64,000 nt of DNA from Mesorhizobium koreense (GTDB taxonomy: Bacteria > Pseudomonadota > Alphaproteobacteria > Rhizobiales > Rhizobiaceae). Positions 54,286 through 63,969 of the stretch are shown here, in pieces. Where the stretch lies: the NCBI RefSeq assembly GCF_031656215.1, contig NZ_CP134228.1, positions 1,178,001 to 1,242,000 on the forward strand. The letters run 5' to 3'. Position numbers and translations under genes: made by a program. The notes beneath the pieces are model-generated. The model saw nothing but the letters and a program-made list of their open reading frames with translations. It searched no databases and was not told the origin of the DNA. Positions within the stretch are counted from its first letter, which is position 1; the number at the start of each line of letters is the position of its first letter.

Positions 54286-55568
54286 GGCCGAATCTGGCCC
54301 GAACCGCGCACGCGGTACTTGAACGAGGTGAGTTGTTCGACGCCGACCGGGCCGCGCGCATGCATCTTGCCGGTGGCGATGCCGATCTCCGCGCCCATGC
54401 CGAATTCGCCGCCGTCGGCGAATTGGGTCGATGCGTTGTGGAGCAGAATGGCGGAATCGATCTCGTTGAAGAAGCGCTCCACCGCCGCCGCATCCTCGGC
54501 GACGATCGCCTCGGTGTGATGCGAGGAGAAGCGCTCGACATGATCGATGGCGTCGCCGACCCCGTCCACCAGTTTCACCGAGATGATCGAATCCAGATAT
54601 TCCGTCACCCAGTCGGCATCCGTCGCCGGTTTTGCGGCCGGATAAAGCGCGCGCGTCTCGCTATCCGCCCGTATCTCGCAGCCGGCTTCGACGAGCGCGT
54701 CAAGGATGGGAACGAGATGCGTCGAAGCTCTCAAACGATCCACCAGCAGCGTCTCGGCCGCGCCGCAGATGCCGGTACGGCGCATCTTCGCGTTGACGGC
54801 TATCTTGACGGCCATGCCGAGCTTCGCGGACCGATCGACATAGAGATGGCAGATACCTTCCAGATGCGCGAAAACCGGCACGCGCGCCTCATTCTGAACG
54901 CGCTCGACGAGGCTCCTGCCGCCGCGCGGAATGATAACGTCGATCGAGCCCCCCAGCCCCTTCAGCATCTCGCCGACGGCGGCGCGGTCGGTGGTCGGCA
55001 CGAGCTGGATAGCCTCTTCCGGCAGGCCGGCCTTGGCGAGGCCCTCGGCCAGGCAGGCATGGATCGCGGTGGACGAATTCACCGAATCCGAACCGCCGCG
55101 CAGGATCACCGCGTTGCCCGCCTTTACGCAGAGCGCACCGGCATCGGCCGTCACGTTCGGCCGGCTTTCATAGATGACGCCGATGACGCCGAGCGGTGTG
55201 CGCACGCGTTCGATATGGAGGCCGTTCGGGCGATCCCACTCGGCGATCACGTCGCCAACGGGATCGTTTAGCGCCGCGATGGCGCGGATGCCGTCGGCCA
55301 TGGCGCGGATGCGGTCTGGGGTGAGTTTCAACCGGTCGAGAAAGGAAGCGGCCAGGCCTGCCTTGCGGCCGTTCTCCATGTCGATAGCATTGGCAGTCAG
55401 AATCTCCCTCTCTTGCTGCACGATAGCTTCGGCCATGGCTTCGAGCGCTGTGTTCTTGGCCGCACTTGAGGCAATCGCCAGCGGATGCGCGGCGACACGG
55501 GCATTTTCGCCGAGCCGGCGCATGATGGCGGCGACATTCTCGCCATTCTTTTCCAGCGTCTGGAGCAT
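54282..55568 (-). CDS. proA: gamma-glutamyl phosphate reductase
   Basis: A 428-residue aldehyde-dehydrogenase-fold enzyme, second step of proline synthesis. Signatures are [60 protein letters not shown] and the catalytic Cys in [17 protein letters not shown]. It begins 1 bp after the proB stop (TGACATG) and overlaps nadD by 4 bases, so proB-proA-nadD are tightly coupled. Confidence 0.96.
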   Translation of the reverse strand: MLQTLEKNGENVAAIMRRLGENARVAAHPLAIASSAAKNTALEAMAEAIVQQEREILTANAIDMENGRKAGLAASFLDRLKLTPDRIRAMADGIRAIAALNDPVGDVIAEWDRPNGLHIERVRTPLGVIGVIYESRPNVTADAGALCVKAGNAVILRGGSDSVNSSTAIHACLAEGLAKAGLPEEAIQLVPTTDRAAVGEMLKGLGGSIDVIIPRGGRSLVERVQNEARVPVFAHLEGICHLYVDRSAKLGMAVKIAVNAKMRRTGICGAAETLLVDRLRASTHLVPILDALVEAGCEIRADSETRALYPAAKPATDADWVTEYLDSIISVKLVDGVGDAIDHVERFSSHHTEAIVAEDAAAVERFFNEIDSAILLHNASTQFADGGEFGMGAEIGIATGKMHARGPVGVEQLTSFKYRVRGSGQIRP

Positions 55569-55569
55569 G

Positions 55570-56733
55570 TCAGCCCTCCGCTTTTTCCTTTCGCGCCAGT
55601 TTCGCTCCGGCGGAAACCACGAGGTCGTCGCGATGCACCATCGCGCCCCGCGTCTCGTATCCGAGCGCTTCGGCGATCTCGGCGCTTTTCAGTCCCATGA
55701 TCTTTACGGCATCCTGTGCGTCATAGGCAACGAGGCCGCGCGCTACCTCGCGGCCGCTTTCGCCGATGATCGCGACCGTCTCGCCGCGGGAGAAATGGCC
55801 TTCCACGGCGCGCACGCCGGCAGCGAGTAATGATTTGCCCGACAACAACGCGGCGACCGCGCCGGCATCCACACGTAGCCGGCCGGCCGGTTCGAGCTGG
55901 CCGGCGATCCAGCTCTTGTAGCCCTTCACCGGCGTATCGCTCGGTTGGAAGAAGGTGGCGCGTTCGCCCGCTTCGATGGCCGAGAGCGGATGCAGCCGGT
56001 CGCCGGACGTGACGATCATCGCGGTGCCTGCGGCTGTGGCGATCTTGCCGGCGTCGAGCTTGGTACGCATGCCGCCGCGCGAGAGTTCAGAGGCCGCCAC
56101 GCCGGCCATCGCCTCGATTGCCGGCGTGATGCGTTCGACGAAGGGGATGTGGCGGGCGGTCGGGTCGATCGCCGGCGGTGCGGTATAGAGCCCGTCTATG
56201 TCGGAGAGCAGGATCAGGAGATCGCCGCCCATCATGGTGGCGACGCGCGCCGCAAGCCGGTCATTGTCGCCGTAGCGGATCTCGCTGGTCGCGACCGTGT
56301 CGTTCTCATTGATGACCGGAACGGCCTTCATCTTGAGGAGTGTGGAGATCGTGGCGCGAGCGTTGAGATAGCGGCGGCGTTCCTCGGTATCGCCGAGCGT
56401 GACGAGCACCTGGCCGGAGCGCATGCCGTGCTTCGCCAGTTCTTCCGACCACGCGCCGGCTAGTGCGATCTGGCCCATCGCCGCGCAGGCCTGGCTTTCC
56501 TCGAGCTTCAGCCGGCGTCGGCCGATGTGGAGCATGGCGCGGCCGAGCGCGATAGCGCCCGAACTGACGACGAGCATATCGACACCGCCTTCGGCAAGCG
56601 CGGCGATATCGTCCACCAGCGAGGCAAGCCATTGCCGCTTCAGCCCGCTCTCGCGGTCGACCAATAGCGCCGAGCCGATCTTGACCGTGATGCGGCGGTA
56701 GGAGGAGAGGGGGGTGTGACTGTTCGAAAGCAT
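55570..56733 (-). CDS. proB: glutamate 5-kinase
   Basis: A 387-residue kinase for the first step of proline synthesis. The amino-acid kinase domain has [55 protein letters not shown] and [21 protein letters not shown]-terminal PUA domain follows ([27 protein letters not shown]-like strand). I placed the start at 56733 ([12 protein letters not shown]). It is 7 bp after the obgE stop. Confidence 0.95.
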   Translation of the reverse strand: MLSNSHTPLSSYRRITVKIGSALLVDRESGLKRQWLASLVDDIAALAEGGVDMLVVSSGAIALGRAMLHIGRRRLKLEESQACAAMGQIALAGAWSEELAKHGMRSGQVLVTLGDTEERRRYLNARATISTLLKMKAVPVINENDTVATSEIRYGDNDRLAARVATMMGGDLLILLSDIDGLYTAPPAIDPTARHIPFVERITPAIEAMAGVAASELSRGGMRTKLDAGKIATAAGTAMIVTSGDRLHPLSAIEAGERATFFQPSDTPVKGYKSWIAGQLEPAGRLRVDAGAVAALLSGKSLLAAGVRAVEGHFSRGETVAIIGESGREVARGLVAYDAQDAVKIMGLKSAEIAEALGYETRGAMVHRDDLVVSAGAKLARKEKAEG

Positions 56734-56740
56734 TGCCGGA

Positions 56741-57946
<1,206 letters not shown>

Positions 57947-57952
57947 GGGGCG

Positions 57953-58543
57953 TCAGTCCCTCGGCCATGTCCTGAGGCCGATCCAGGTCTTGCGGTCGAG
58001 CGTGTATCGCTCCACCGGCGTGCGGCCGGCGGCAATGGAATCCATCATGCCCTGACCGGCATACTGGAAGCCGCATTTGTGGATGACCCGGCGCGAGGCG
58101 TCGTTGATGACGCGGCAGGCGACATGCAGCACCTGGATATCGGTTGCGCGGAAGGCGAGGTCGACCAGCGCGTGCGCCGCTTCCGTGGCGTAGCCACTCC
58201 CCCAATGGGGCTCGCCGATCCAGTAGCCGAGTTCAAGCCCGCGCTCAGTGTCGTTCAGCCCGGCGGAGCCGATGAAGGCGCCGGTTTCGGCAACGGTCAC
58301 GGCATAAACGCAGCCGGCGGCACGCTGTTTGCGTGTCATCTCGATAAAGGCACGCGCCTCCCTGATGCCGTAGGGATGCGGCATGCGCGCCAGCATCTCG
58401 GCGATGCGGCGGTTGGCGGCGAGCGCAGCGAGGTCGGGAATATCGTCATCGTGCGGCGGACGCAGCACCAGCCGCTCCGTGACTAGCACGGGGCAGTCGA
58501 TCCTCAGACTTTCGTCTTCGCTCTCTTCCTTCTCGGCAACCAT
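57953..58543 (-). CDS. GNAT-family N-acetyltransferase (RimJ/RimL-like) 1
   Basis: A 196-residue acetyltransferase. VLVTERLVLRPPHDDDIPDL is the RimJ/L-type opening. Acetyl-CoA binding lies around ELGYWIGEPHWGSGYATEAA, and CRVINDASRRVIHKCGFQYA is the C-terminal signature. The ATG at 58543 has GGAG 8 bases upstream; ATGs at 58549 and 58558 are alternatives. It follows a second GNAT gene (58568-59128) nearly without gap. Substrate unknown; N-terminal protein acetylation is possible. Confidence 0.87.
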   Translation of the reverse strand: MVAEKEESEDESLRIDCPVLVTERLVLRPPHDDDIPDLAALAANRRIAEMLARMPHPYGIREARAFIEMTRKQRAAGCVYAVTVAETGAFIGSAGLNDTERGLELGYWIGEPHWGSGYATEAAHALVDLAFRATDIQVLHVACRVINDASRRVIHKCGFQYAGQGMMDSIAAGRTPVERYTLDRKTWIGLRTWPRD

Positions 58544-58567
58544 TTCCATTTCTCCCATGGTACTTGT

Positions 58568-59128
58568 TCAGGCAGCATCTCTGCGGGGCGAGGATGCCCG
58601 GGCTACTGCAAAAGCCTCTATCGTCAAGAACGTGTCTCGCTTGGCGACCATCGCCTGGCGCGAACGCGACCAGATTGCGCCGTCGCCGGTTCCCACGAAG
58701 CCGAGCTTGCGCTGGACCGCGAACGAAGCGGGATTGTCGAGGAAGACGGATGAACGGACGGCGGACAGGCCGTACTGGTCGAAAGCGTGCTCCAGCAGGC
58801 AGCCGGCCGCCTCGGTCATGAAGCCGTGTCCATGCCAGTGCGAGCCGAGCCAGTATCCAAGCCGCGGCGTCCCGTCGGTAACGTCGCCCTCAGGATTTTC
58901 GATGGAGACGACGCCGATCAGCCTCTCGCGATGGATCGTGAAGACGAGGTCCGTCGACCGGCTGCGTACATCGTCGATCCACCTTTCGGCGTCCTCGAGC
59001 CGATAGGGATAGGGGACCGGCGCGAGCATACGCGCCACATCCCATTCCGCCAGCCAAGCCGCGATGTCTTCGGCATCCGGCATCGCCGGCGGCCTCAGGG
59101 TCAGGCGGGGTGTGACCAGAATTTGCAT
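58568..59128 (-). CDS. GNAT-family N-acetyltransferase (RimJ/RimL-like) 2
   Basis: A 186-residue paralogue of the following GNAT. Opening ILVTPRLTLRPPAMPDAEDI, acetyl-CoA site LGYWLGSHWHGHGFMTEAAG, and FLDNPASFAVQRKLGFVGTG at the C-terminus. GGAGGG lies 4 bases before the ATG. The gene begins just past the rpmA terminator, so it likely has its own promoter or relies on read-through. The two GNAT genes are probably an old tandem duplication. Confidence 0.88.
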   Translation of the reverse strand: MQILVTPRLTLRPPAMPDAEDIAAWLAEWDVARMLAPVPYPYRLEDAERWIDDVRSRSTDLVFTIHRERLIGVVSIENPEGDVTDGTPRLGYWLGSHWHGHGFMTEAAGCLLEHAFDQYGLSAVRSSVFLDNPASFAVQRKLGFVGTGDGAIWSRSRQAMVAKRDTFLTIEAFAVARASSPRRDAA

Positions 59129-59145
59129 GGTTCCCTCCAGGCAAA

Positions 59146-59176
59146 GAAAAAGGGGAGATGGCGACCCATCTCCCCT
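59146..59176 (-). terminator. Rho-independent terminator of rplU-rpmA
   Basis: Perfect 11-bp arms AGGGGAGATGG and CCATCTCCCCT with a 4-base loop, followed on the minus strand by TTTTTC. It lies 72 bp past the rpmA stop and ends just upstream of the GNAT 2 ribosome-binding site. Confidence 0.9.
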
Positions 59177-59247
59177 GATCCTTTTTCTGGCCTGTCCAGA
59201 ACACCGGTTCCCGAGATGGGGCGCCGGTGTTCTTGGTGCGGAACCGG

Positions 59248-59517
59248 CTACTCCGCTGCTTCCGTAATCGGGTTTACCGACACGTAGGTACGGCCATTGG
59301 CTTTCTTTCGGAACGCGACTGCGCCTTGCTCGAGCGCGAAGAGCGTATGGTCCGTGCCCATGCCGACATTCGTGCCGGGATGCCACTTGGTGCCGCGTTG
59401 ACGCACGATGATGTTGCCGGCGAGGACCTTCTCGCCGCCGAACTTCTTCACGCCGAGGCGCTTGGAGTGCGAATCGCGACCGTTGCGCGACGAACCGCCA
59501 GCCTTCTTGTGTGCCAT
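59248..59517 (-). CDS. rpmA: 50S ribosomal protein L27
   Basis: An 89-residue L27, near the peptidyl-transferase centre. Conserved opening [20 protein letters not shown], then [20 protein letters not shown] and [20 protein letters not shown]. No N-terminal cleavage sequence. GGAG precedes the ATG. It follows rplU by 18 bp and ends at a strong terminator. Confidence 0.97.
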   Translation of the reverse strand: MAHKKAGGSSRNGRDSHSKRLGVKKFGGEKVLAGNIIVRQRGTKWHPGTNVGMGTDHTLFALEQGAVAFRKKANGRTYVSVNPITEAAE

Positions 59518-59535
59518 TGCTGTTCTCCTTCTGCC

Positions 59536-60210
59536 TTACTTCTTCTCGGCCGCGAGCGCCTTGGCCTGCTCACGCCAATCCTCGATCTGCGCCGTGCTGA
59601 ACGGCATCGCCGCGTCGATCCTCGTGACATCCTCGTCGGAGAGCGCCGCGATCTGGGCGAAAGTGGTGATGCCCTGCTCGTTCAAATCCTTCGCGGCGAC
59701 CGGGCCGATGCCCTTGATGACGGTCAGGTCGTCGCCCTTGCCTCTCGGCGCCTTGAAAAGCGGCGCCGCCTTTGCTTCTGCCTCGGACTCAGCCTTCTTC
59801 GCAGGGGCCTTCGCCTCTTCCCTAGGTTCGGCCTTCTTGGCGGGGGCTTCCGCCTTGACTGCAGGCTTGGCCTCGGCCTTCTTCGATGGCTTGGCGCCGC
59901 CGATCAGGATCTCGGAGATACGGACCGTGGTCAGAAGCTGGCGATGACCGCGCGTGCGGCGGGAGTTCTGGCGGCGGCGCTTCTTGAAGGCGATGACCTT
60001 CGGCCCGCGACCCTGCTCGACGACTTCGGCGGTGACGGTGGCGTCTTCCACGAAGGGCGAGCCGATCGTGACCTTGTCACCCTCGCCATGGGCGAGCACG
60101 CGGCCGATCTCGACGATCTGGCCGACTTCGCCCGCGACGCGGTCGATCTCCAGCGTATCCTCGGCGGCGACGCGATACTGCTTGCCGCCCGTTTTGATGA
60201 CTGCGAACAT
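59536..60210 (-). CDS. rplU: 50S ribosomal protein L21 with C-terminal helix-hairpin-helix extension
   Basis: A 224-residue protein, about twice normal L21 length. Residues 1-~103 are L21 ([40 protein letters not shown]). An Ala/Lys/Glu-rich linker (~105-150) leads to a helix-hairpin-helix domain ([40 protein letters not shown]), of the kind seen in predicted 5' nuclease/HhH modules. The fusion is common in rhizobia; the role of the extension is not known. It heads the rplU-rpmA operon. Confidence 0.95.
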   Translation of the reverse strand: MFAVIKTGGKQYRVAAEDTLEIDRVAGEVGQIVEIGRVLAHGEGDKVTIGSPFVEDATVTAEVVEQGRGPKVIAFKKRRRQNSRRTRGHRQLLTTVRISEILIGGAKPSKKAEAKPAVKAEAPAKKAEPREEAKAPAKKAESEAEAKAAPLFKAPRGKGDDLTVIKGIGPVAAKDLNEQGITTFAQIAALSDEDVTRIDAAMPFSTAQIEDWREQAKALAAEKK

Positions 60211-60583
60211 TATTTGCCTTTCGCTGTTCGGTCGGCCTTGTGGACTGCCTGCCCGGAGGGAGAGCGGCCCGGCCGTCTTTTTGTCAGTCTGTTACGGGTT
60301 CAAAAACAAACTGGCGCGGGAGCGACCCACGCCAAGCTCGGGCAGTCCCTAACCGAAGGGGAAGGGAGTGTCAAGAAAGAAGGCCGGCAAACGGCAAGAA
60401 GACAAGGTCTGCCGGGCCGCGTCGGGGCAGCATATTGTCCGTCTCGCGCTGCGCCGGCGCTTCACCTTTTCCGGCGGCAGGAGCGGTCGCGGGCAATTGA
60501 TCCGCAGCGGCCATCGGAGGGCTTGTGTCTGGCGGCATCCGTCGCTATCTAGGCGCCGCACCGCGATGTCGAAATCGCCCTCA

Positions 60584-60623
60584 GGAGAGGTGGCTGAGCG
60601 GTTGAAAGCACCGCACTCGAAAT
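60584..60623 (+). pseudogene. 5' part of tRNA-Ser(CGA), cut in the anticodon loop
   Basis: GGAGAGG acceptor strand, TG, a normal Ser D-arm (GCTGAGCGGTTGAAAGC), anticodon stem CCGCA and loop CTCGAAA with anticodon CGA at 60618-60620. After the loop the sequence should read TGCGG and continue to the long variable arm and CCTCTCC; instead ACAGAATAAACA follows, and no matching 3' half is seen in the rest of the window. This is where core DNA ends and accessory DNA begins, so an integration in the anticodon loop is likely. The region 60211-60583 contains the rplU leader and no gene. Confidence 0.8.
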
Positions 60624-60756
60624 ACAGAATAAACAATTCCGCCCGTCACACTTGCGAGCATAAGAGTAAGTTCGTGGAGGGTTTGGTGTTGGTCGGCTTG
60701 CGCCTGTTTCACTTCATGGCATGTAGTAGCGCGGCATTTTGGTCCGGAAAGTGGTC

Positions 60757-61545
60757 CTAGCCTGCGCTCAGATAGCCTGCGATGAAGGGACCAGCAACGT
60801 GTGCCACGTTGAAGGCCAGCGCGGCGACATCGTATCTGCTCTTGGCGTCGGCAGCGTAGCCAGTATACTTCCAAACTGTCTCGAAAAGACCCTGTGTCCA
60901 CTTCATCGCTGCCGCAGCCGATGTGTTTTCGTTTGCGTTTGGAAAGTCCCGCTCTAGCGCGAGATAGGCTGTGATGACGCTGCGCAAGCCCGCGATCGTG
61001 TATCCCCAGCCGAGCCACTTTAACCGTGCGAGGCGAAAATGAAATTGGCGCAGCCCATCAATCAAAGCTTGGCGAATGAAGTCGCGGTCGCCGAGTTGTA
61101 ACTCCTCTAGCTTCCCGATGATCATCTCGACTTGGGCGAGCACACCTTGGCGCTCTTGTTCCTCAAGGAGCGGGTACCAGACCCACAGCCGTATCGAAGG
61201 GGAAAGCGAACTCACGGCCGCGCGGCTGGCACCTTTGACTAAGGGCAGCCCCCCATCACTGTTGTTCCAGGTTGCCCCTAGCACCTTCAACGAGCATAGA
61301 CCCTGTAACGCGCGGACGTGGCTCTTCATTTCCTTCCGGTGGTCGTCGTCAACATCGACCCTGTCGATTGTCGAGATTACCAGCTCGGTGCGGTCCATGA
61401 AGGCATTGAGGATCAACAGGAACTCGGCTGACCACGGTCGCACGCTGAAAGCATTTGCGATGTGGACATCGCCCTTTGTCGAACCTCCAGTTGCGAGAGC
61501 ATCGCAAAAAGCGGCGATCTCTTTTGCAGGGTCGGTCTTCCTCAT
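60757..61545 (-). CDS. orphan protein of unknown function in accessory region
   Basis: A 262-residue protein I do not recognise. It is mostly helical: DRTELVISTIDRVDVDDDHR, GVLAQVEMIIGKLEELQLGD, then RQFHFRLARLKWLGWGYTI. The last ~25 residues (YDVAALAFNVAHVAGPFIAG) could form one membrane helix. No signal peptide. Base composition is lower in GC than the core. It lies alone between the cut tRNA-Ser and a second copy of the anticodon-loop sequence (61630-61640). A frame-long coding run without stops supports it being real. Confidence 0.65.
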   Translation of the reverse strand: MRKTDPAKEIAAFCDALATGGSTKGDVHIANAFSVRPWSAEFLLILNAFMDRTELVISTIDRVDVDDDHRKEMKSHVRALQGLCSLKVLGATWNNSDGGLPLVKGASRAAVSSLSPSIRLWVWYPLLEEQERQGVLAQVEMIIGKLEELQLGDRDFIRQALIDGLRQFHFRLARLKWLGWGYTIAGLRSVITAYLALERDFPNANENTSAAAAMKWTQGLFETVWKYTGYAADAKSRYDVAALAFNVAHVAGPFIAGYLSAG

Positions 61546-61629
61546 CTTGCTCCCCTCCCGCCGTTTTCACTGCCTTACTCCGGAAACCATGAACGCACTG
61601 CGAGCATCAAGAAAAATCGAAACTGTGCG

Positions 61630-61640
61630 GCACTCGAAAT
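61630..61640 (+). repeat. 11-bp repeat of the tRNA-Ser anticodon loop (candidate att site)
   Basis: GCACTCGAAAT is identical to 60613-60623 in the cut tRNA-Ser gene, same orientation, 1017 bp apart. The two copies bracket the orphan gene. It could be the second attachment site of a small element, or chance. From 61546 to 62363 (818 bp) I find no gene; the DNA is AT-richer than elsewhere, especially 62160-62300. Confidence 0.45.
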
Positions 61641-62363
61641 TCGATTTTTGAAATTTTCAGATTCGCTGAGCGCCGTGATCGGTAAACGGCCGATTCTGAT
61701 TCTAGTTCGAGTCTGGCTTATAGCGAAGCAACGCAGCATTTCTATCGAAGGTATGCCCCCGGTACCCGCCCCTCCGATTCTGGCAATCTAGAAACTTAAC
61801 CGATTGATAACTATATCTTTTCCTGGCTAGCGAAGTGACGGAGCAGCTTGGTTGCTAATATTGTTGGCTAATAAATAGTAGCGCGCCGTCACCACTTGGC
61901 AGCGTGGCTATGGGACAAGCTGGCCGGAGGGACTTGGTTGCGTCGTTTCCCTGCCGCTTCAGAGCAGGCACCGCAGTCCTTGTGCAGTAATTGGACCGGA
62001 AAACCTATTGTGAAATCCATGCGTTAGTGCCTAGCGCGTTCGCGCCAGGACCATATTCTGGACCACACGCACCGAAAATTGCCCCCATGCTGCTATACCT
62101 TTTGCTTGTCGATCTTAAGTCTCGGCGAGGACTGGCGACAATGCAGTTGGCGGTGTTTGTGGTGCGGGCTTACAACATATCTTAAAGTATATAATAGCAT
62201 ACCTTAAATACATGTTTAGTTTCTAAGGAGATTATTAACCGATCGGATCTTATCCTCCGATATGTGCACAGCTGTTGCTTGAATGACTAGAGATAGCCCT
62301 TACATTTGTATTTGATGATTGCTGGCAACAAAGCGAGCAAGCACGCAAGCAAGGGAGTAAAAG

Positions 62364-62660
62364 ATGACAACCGCAAACGTTATTGAGTTCAAGCGCCAGC
62401 CAGCACCGGAAATCGAGGCGCAGCTAAAGGAAGAGCTGGTATGCGAGCTGCTGACGCCGGAGCCAGGACCGATGGGGCCCGAAGAAATGGAGGAACGCCG
62501 GCGCCGGGTAGCGGCAATTCTCGGCCGCCCGTTCCCACGGCTCTCGCGCGAGGAACTGCGGGCGCAAGATATTCCGAATTTGGACGATATACAGGAGTGG
62601 AGTTTGATGGACGCGCTGCGGCGCGGCTCTGCCCCGGATATCAGAAACCTCTTTCGATAG
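62364..62660 (+). CDS. small hypothetical protein
   Basis: A 98-residue charged, helical protein (EEMEERRRRVAAILGRPFPR, LSREELRAQDIPNLDDIQEW). No family recognised, no membrane segment. AAGGGAG lies 6 bases before the ATG, and a strong terminator (62686-62720) follows the stop, both supporting expression. It lies between the AT-rich stretch and an integrase remnant. Confidence 0.6.
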   Translation: MTTANVIEFKRQPAPEIEAQLKEELVCELLTPEPGPMGPEEMEERRRRVAAILGRPFPRLSREELRAQDIPNLDDIQEWSLMDALRRGSAPDIRNLFR

Positions 62661-62685
62661 TCCGTAGCAACGCACACAGCTAAAG

Positions 62686-62720
62686 AAACCGGCCGGGCCA
62701 GTGACAGGCTCGGCCGGTTT
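62686..62720 (+). terminator. terminator after the small hypothetical gene
   Basis: Ten-bp perfect arms AAACCGGCCG and CGGCCGGTTT around a 15-base loop, 26 bp past the stop codon; followed by CATATTTCCC. The arms' A/T ends make a terminator-like U-rich 3' side. Confidence 0.7.
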
Positions 62721-62809
62721 CATATTTCCCGCCGTACGAGCCAACGCCCGCCAGCCACGCTCAGGGCTTCACCAGCGCGTTTCGGCCGTGCTGCTGCGAG
62801 CAGGGGCTT

Positions 62810-63004
62810 GTGGGGCGGCGGCCCGCTGCCTCCAGCGGCGCGTCGTTGCCTGTGATCAGCGCATTGCTGGGGCACGGCAACGCTGCCACCACGGCGCGCT
62901 ACGCCCACCTGTCGAATGATCCTCTCCGCGCCGTCAATGAGCGGATCGGAAGCCGGCTTGCAACGGCGCTCGACAAGAGGGACGAAGACAAGGCGGCGGT
63001 GTAA
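62810..63004 (+). pseudogene. C-terminal remnant of a tyrosine recombinase (phage-type integrase)
   Basis: About 64 codons remain. SLPVISALLGHGNAATTARY with AHLSNDPLRAVNERIG is the end of a tyrosine recombinase: the His of LLGHG and the nucleophile Tyr of TARYAH are kept. The catalytic Arg-Lys-HxxR part and the N-terminal domain are absent, and upstream DNA in all frames lacks them. It is a decayed integrase, consistent with past integration at the nearby tRNA-Ser. Confidence 0.78.
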
Positions 63005-63061
63005 ATGTACGTCACCTGCATGAGCCCGGTGATCTAAGGGCGGTTGTCGGTTGCTGCAAAA

Positions 63062-63086
63062 GCCCGGTCGCCCTGGGGGACCGGGC
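63062..63086 (+). terminator. hairpin downstream of the integrase remnant
   Basis: Arms GCCCGGTC and GACCGGGC with a 9-base loop, flanked by AAA and CTT. It lies 57 bp past the integrase stop. The remaining DNA to 63312 shows no gene. Confidence 0.5.
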
Positions 63087-63312
63087 CTTGCCAGTGATGC
63101 AACACTGACCCGCTGATCTAAGCACGCCCAACGATCAACGGGAAGCGGATCGCTTCGGCTTGCGCACCTGACCGGTTTCGACCTCCTGAACGGTTACGTC
63201 TGCTGCCGCCTGACATTCTTGACGATGTCGTCTGCGTGCTCGGCTCAAGTCGATCAAAATCCAGAAAGGAAATGTCATGGATCAGGTGGGCGGCAGCGTG
63301 CTGTCGGAAAGT

Positions 63313-63627
63313 TCACCTGAACGGGAAACGGTTGCCGCCGCTGTTGACCAAAGTCATTTTCTTGCCATCGGTAACGATGCGATCACAGCGCGATCCACCT
63401 TTATCGAACGTGACGCAGATCTTCCCGTTGGAAATCTTGTAGTGCCCAGGGCTTCCGCCCTTGAAGGTGTATCTCCCGTCGGGAAGATATTTCATCGCGC
63501 CGCTCACCGTGTGACCGACTGCGACCTTCTCGATTTCGGCTTTGGTGGCCGGGCGCTCTGCCGCCATAGCAGCGACGGACCAAGACAGGCATGCCGCTGC
63601 GAGCGGCACGATATAGAGTTTGTGCAT
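63313..63627 (-). CDS. small secreted hypothetical protein
   Basis: A 104-residue protein with a signal peptide (LYIVPLAAACLSWSVAAMAA) and a compact mature part of ~80 residues: ATKAEIEKVAVGHTVSGAMK, RYTFKGGSPGHYKISNGKIC and GGSRCDRIVTDGKKMTLVN. Two Cys may pair in the periplasm. The layout resembles small exported proteins with a repeated beta-strand fold seen in rhizobia; I assign no function. GAGGGG lies 3 bases upstream of the ATG at 63627. Confidence 0.72.
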   Translation of the reverse strand: MHKLYIVPLAAACLSWSVAAMAAERPATKAEIEKVAVGHTVSGAMKYLPDGRYTFKGGSPGHYKISNGKICVTFDKGGSRCDRIVTDGKKMTLVNSGGNRFPFR

Positions 63628-63715
63628 GAGCCCCTCACATATCTTTGATGCCAAGCGGAACAATTTCCGCTCACGGCGCCCATGATATGAGATGGCTTGA
63701 AAGCGGCAATGATCT

Positions 63716-63829
63716 TAACGGCCGCCCTGACCTACCTCCATTGGAGGGGCAGACCGTACCTCCGATCATGCGATCCTGATCGCCCTGAAGTCTGCATTCG
63801 CCCCGCTGCCGAAAGGTGGCGGGGCTTTT
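63716..63829 (+). ncRNA. candidate small regulatory RNA
   Basis: A gene-free stretch with three successive hairpins: CCTCCATTGGAGG, GCGATCCTGATCGC, and a strong terminator (GCCCCGC/GCGGGGC, then TTTTC). CCTCC occurs twice, once unpaired in TACCTCCGATC, which could pair with Shine-Dalgarno sequences. This design (exposed anti-SD motifs plus a GCCCCGC terminator) recalls rhizobial sRNAs such as the MmgR/alpha-r8 group, but I cannot confirm membership. The 5' end is estimated. Confidence 0.45.
63800..63829 (+). terminator. Rho-independent terminator of the candidate sRNA
   Basis: Arms GCCCCGC (63800-63806) and GCGGGGC (63819-63825) with a further internal GCC/GGT pairing, immediately followed by TTTTC. 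It is one of the clearest intrinsic terminators in the window and has no plus-strand protein gene upstream. Confidence 0.8.
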
Positions 63830-63945
63830 CGCGCTGGCCTTCGCGTAATGATCAAAACCGGGGGCACGCTTTCGGCCATCGATAGGCGCGAACCATCGCC
63901 AAAGCTTGGTCATGCTCAGACTTGATTCTCACGCAGGCAAAACGG

Positions 63946-63969
63946 GAAGGCGGCCTTCGGGTCGCCTTC
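63946..63969. terminator. hairpin near the right edge
   Basis: Arms GAAGGCG and CGCCTTC around a short loop with TTCGG, followed by TTACCTTA on the plus strand. The gene it serves is not in view; no coding region is supported in 63830-64000. Confidence 0.45.

Noticed and set aside
61681-61740. TAGTTCGAGTCTGG resembling a tRNA T-arm downstream of the cut tRNA-Ser
   Set aside because: No acceptor strand complementary to GGAGAGG follows and the anticodon stem is not completed, so it cannot be the missing 3' half.
63671-63913. Minus-strand frame of 80 codons (begins MTKLWRWFAPIDGRK)
   Set aside because: It runs antisense through the hairpins and terminator of the candidate sRNA; the stem-loop structure explains the conserved look better than coding.
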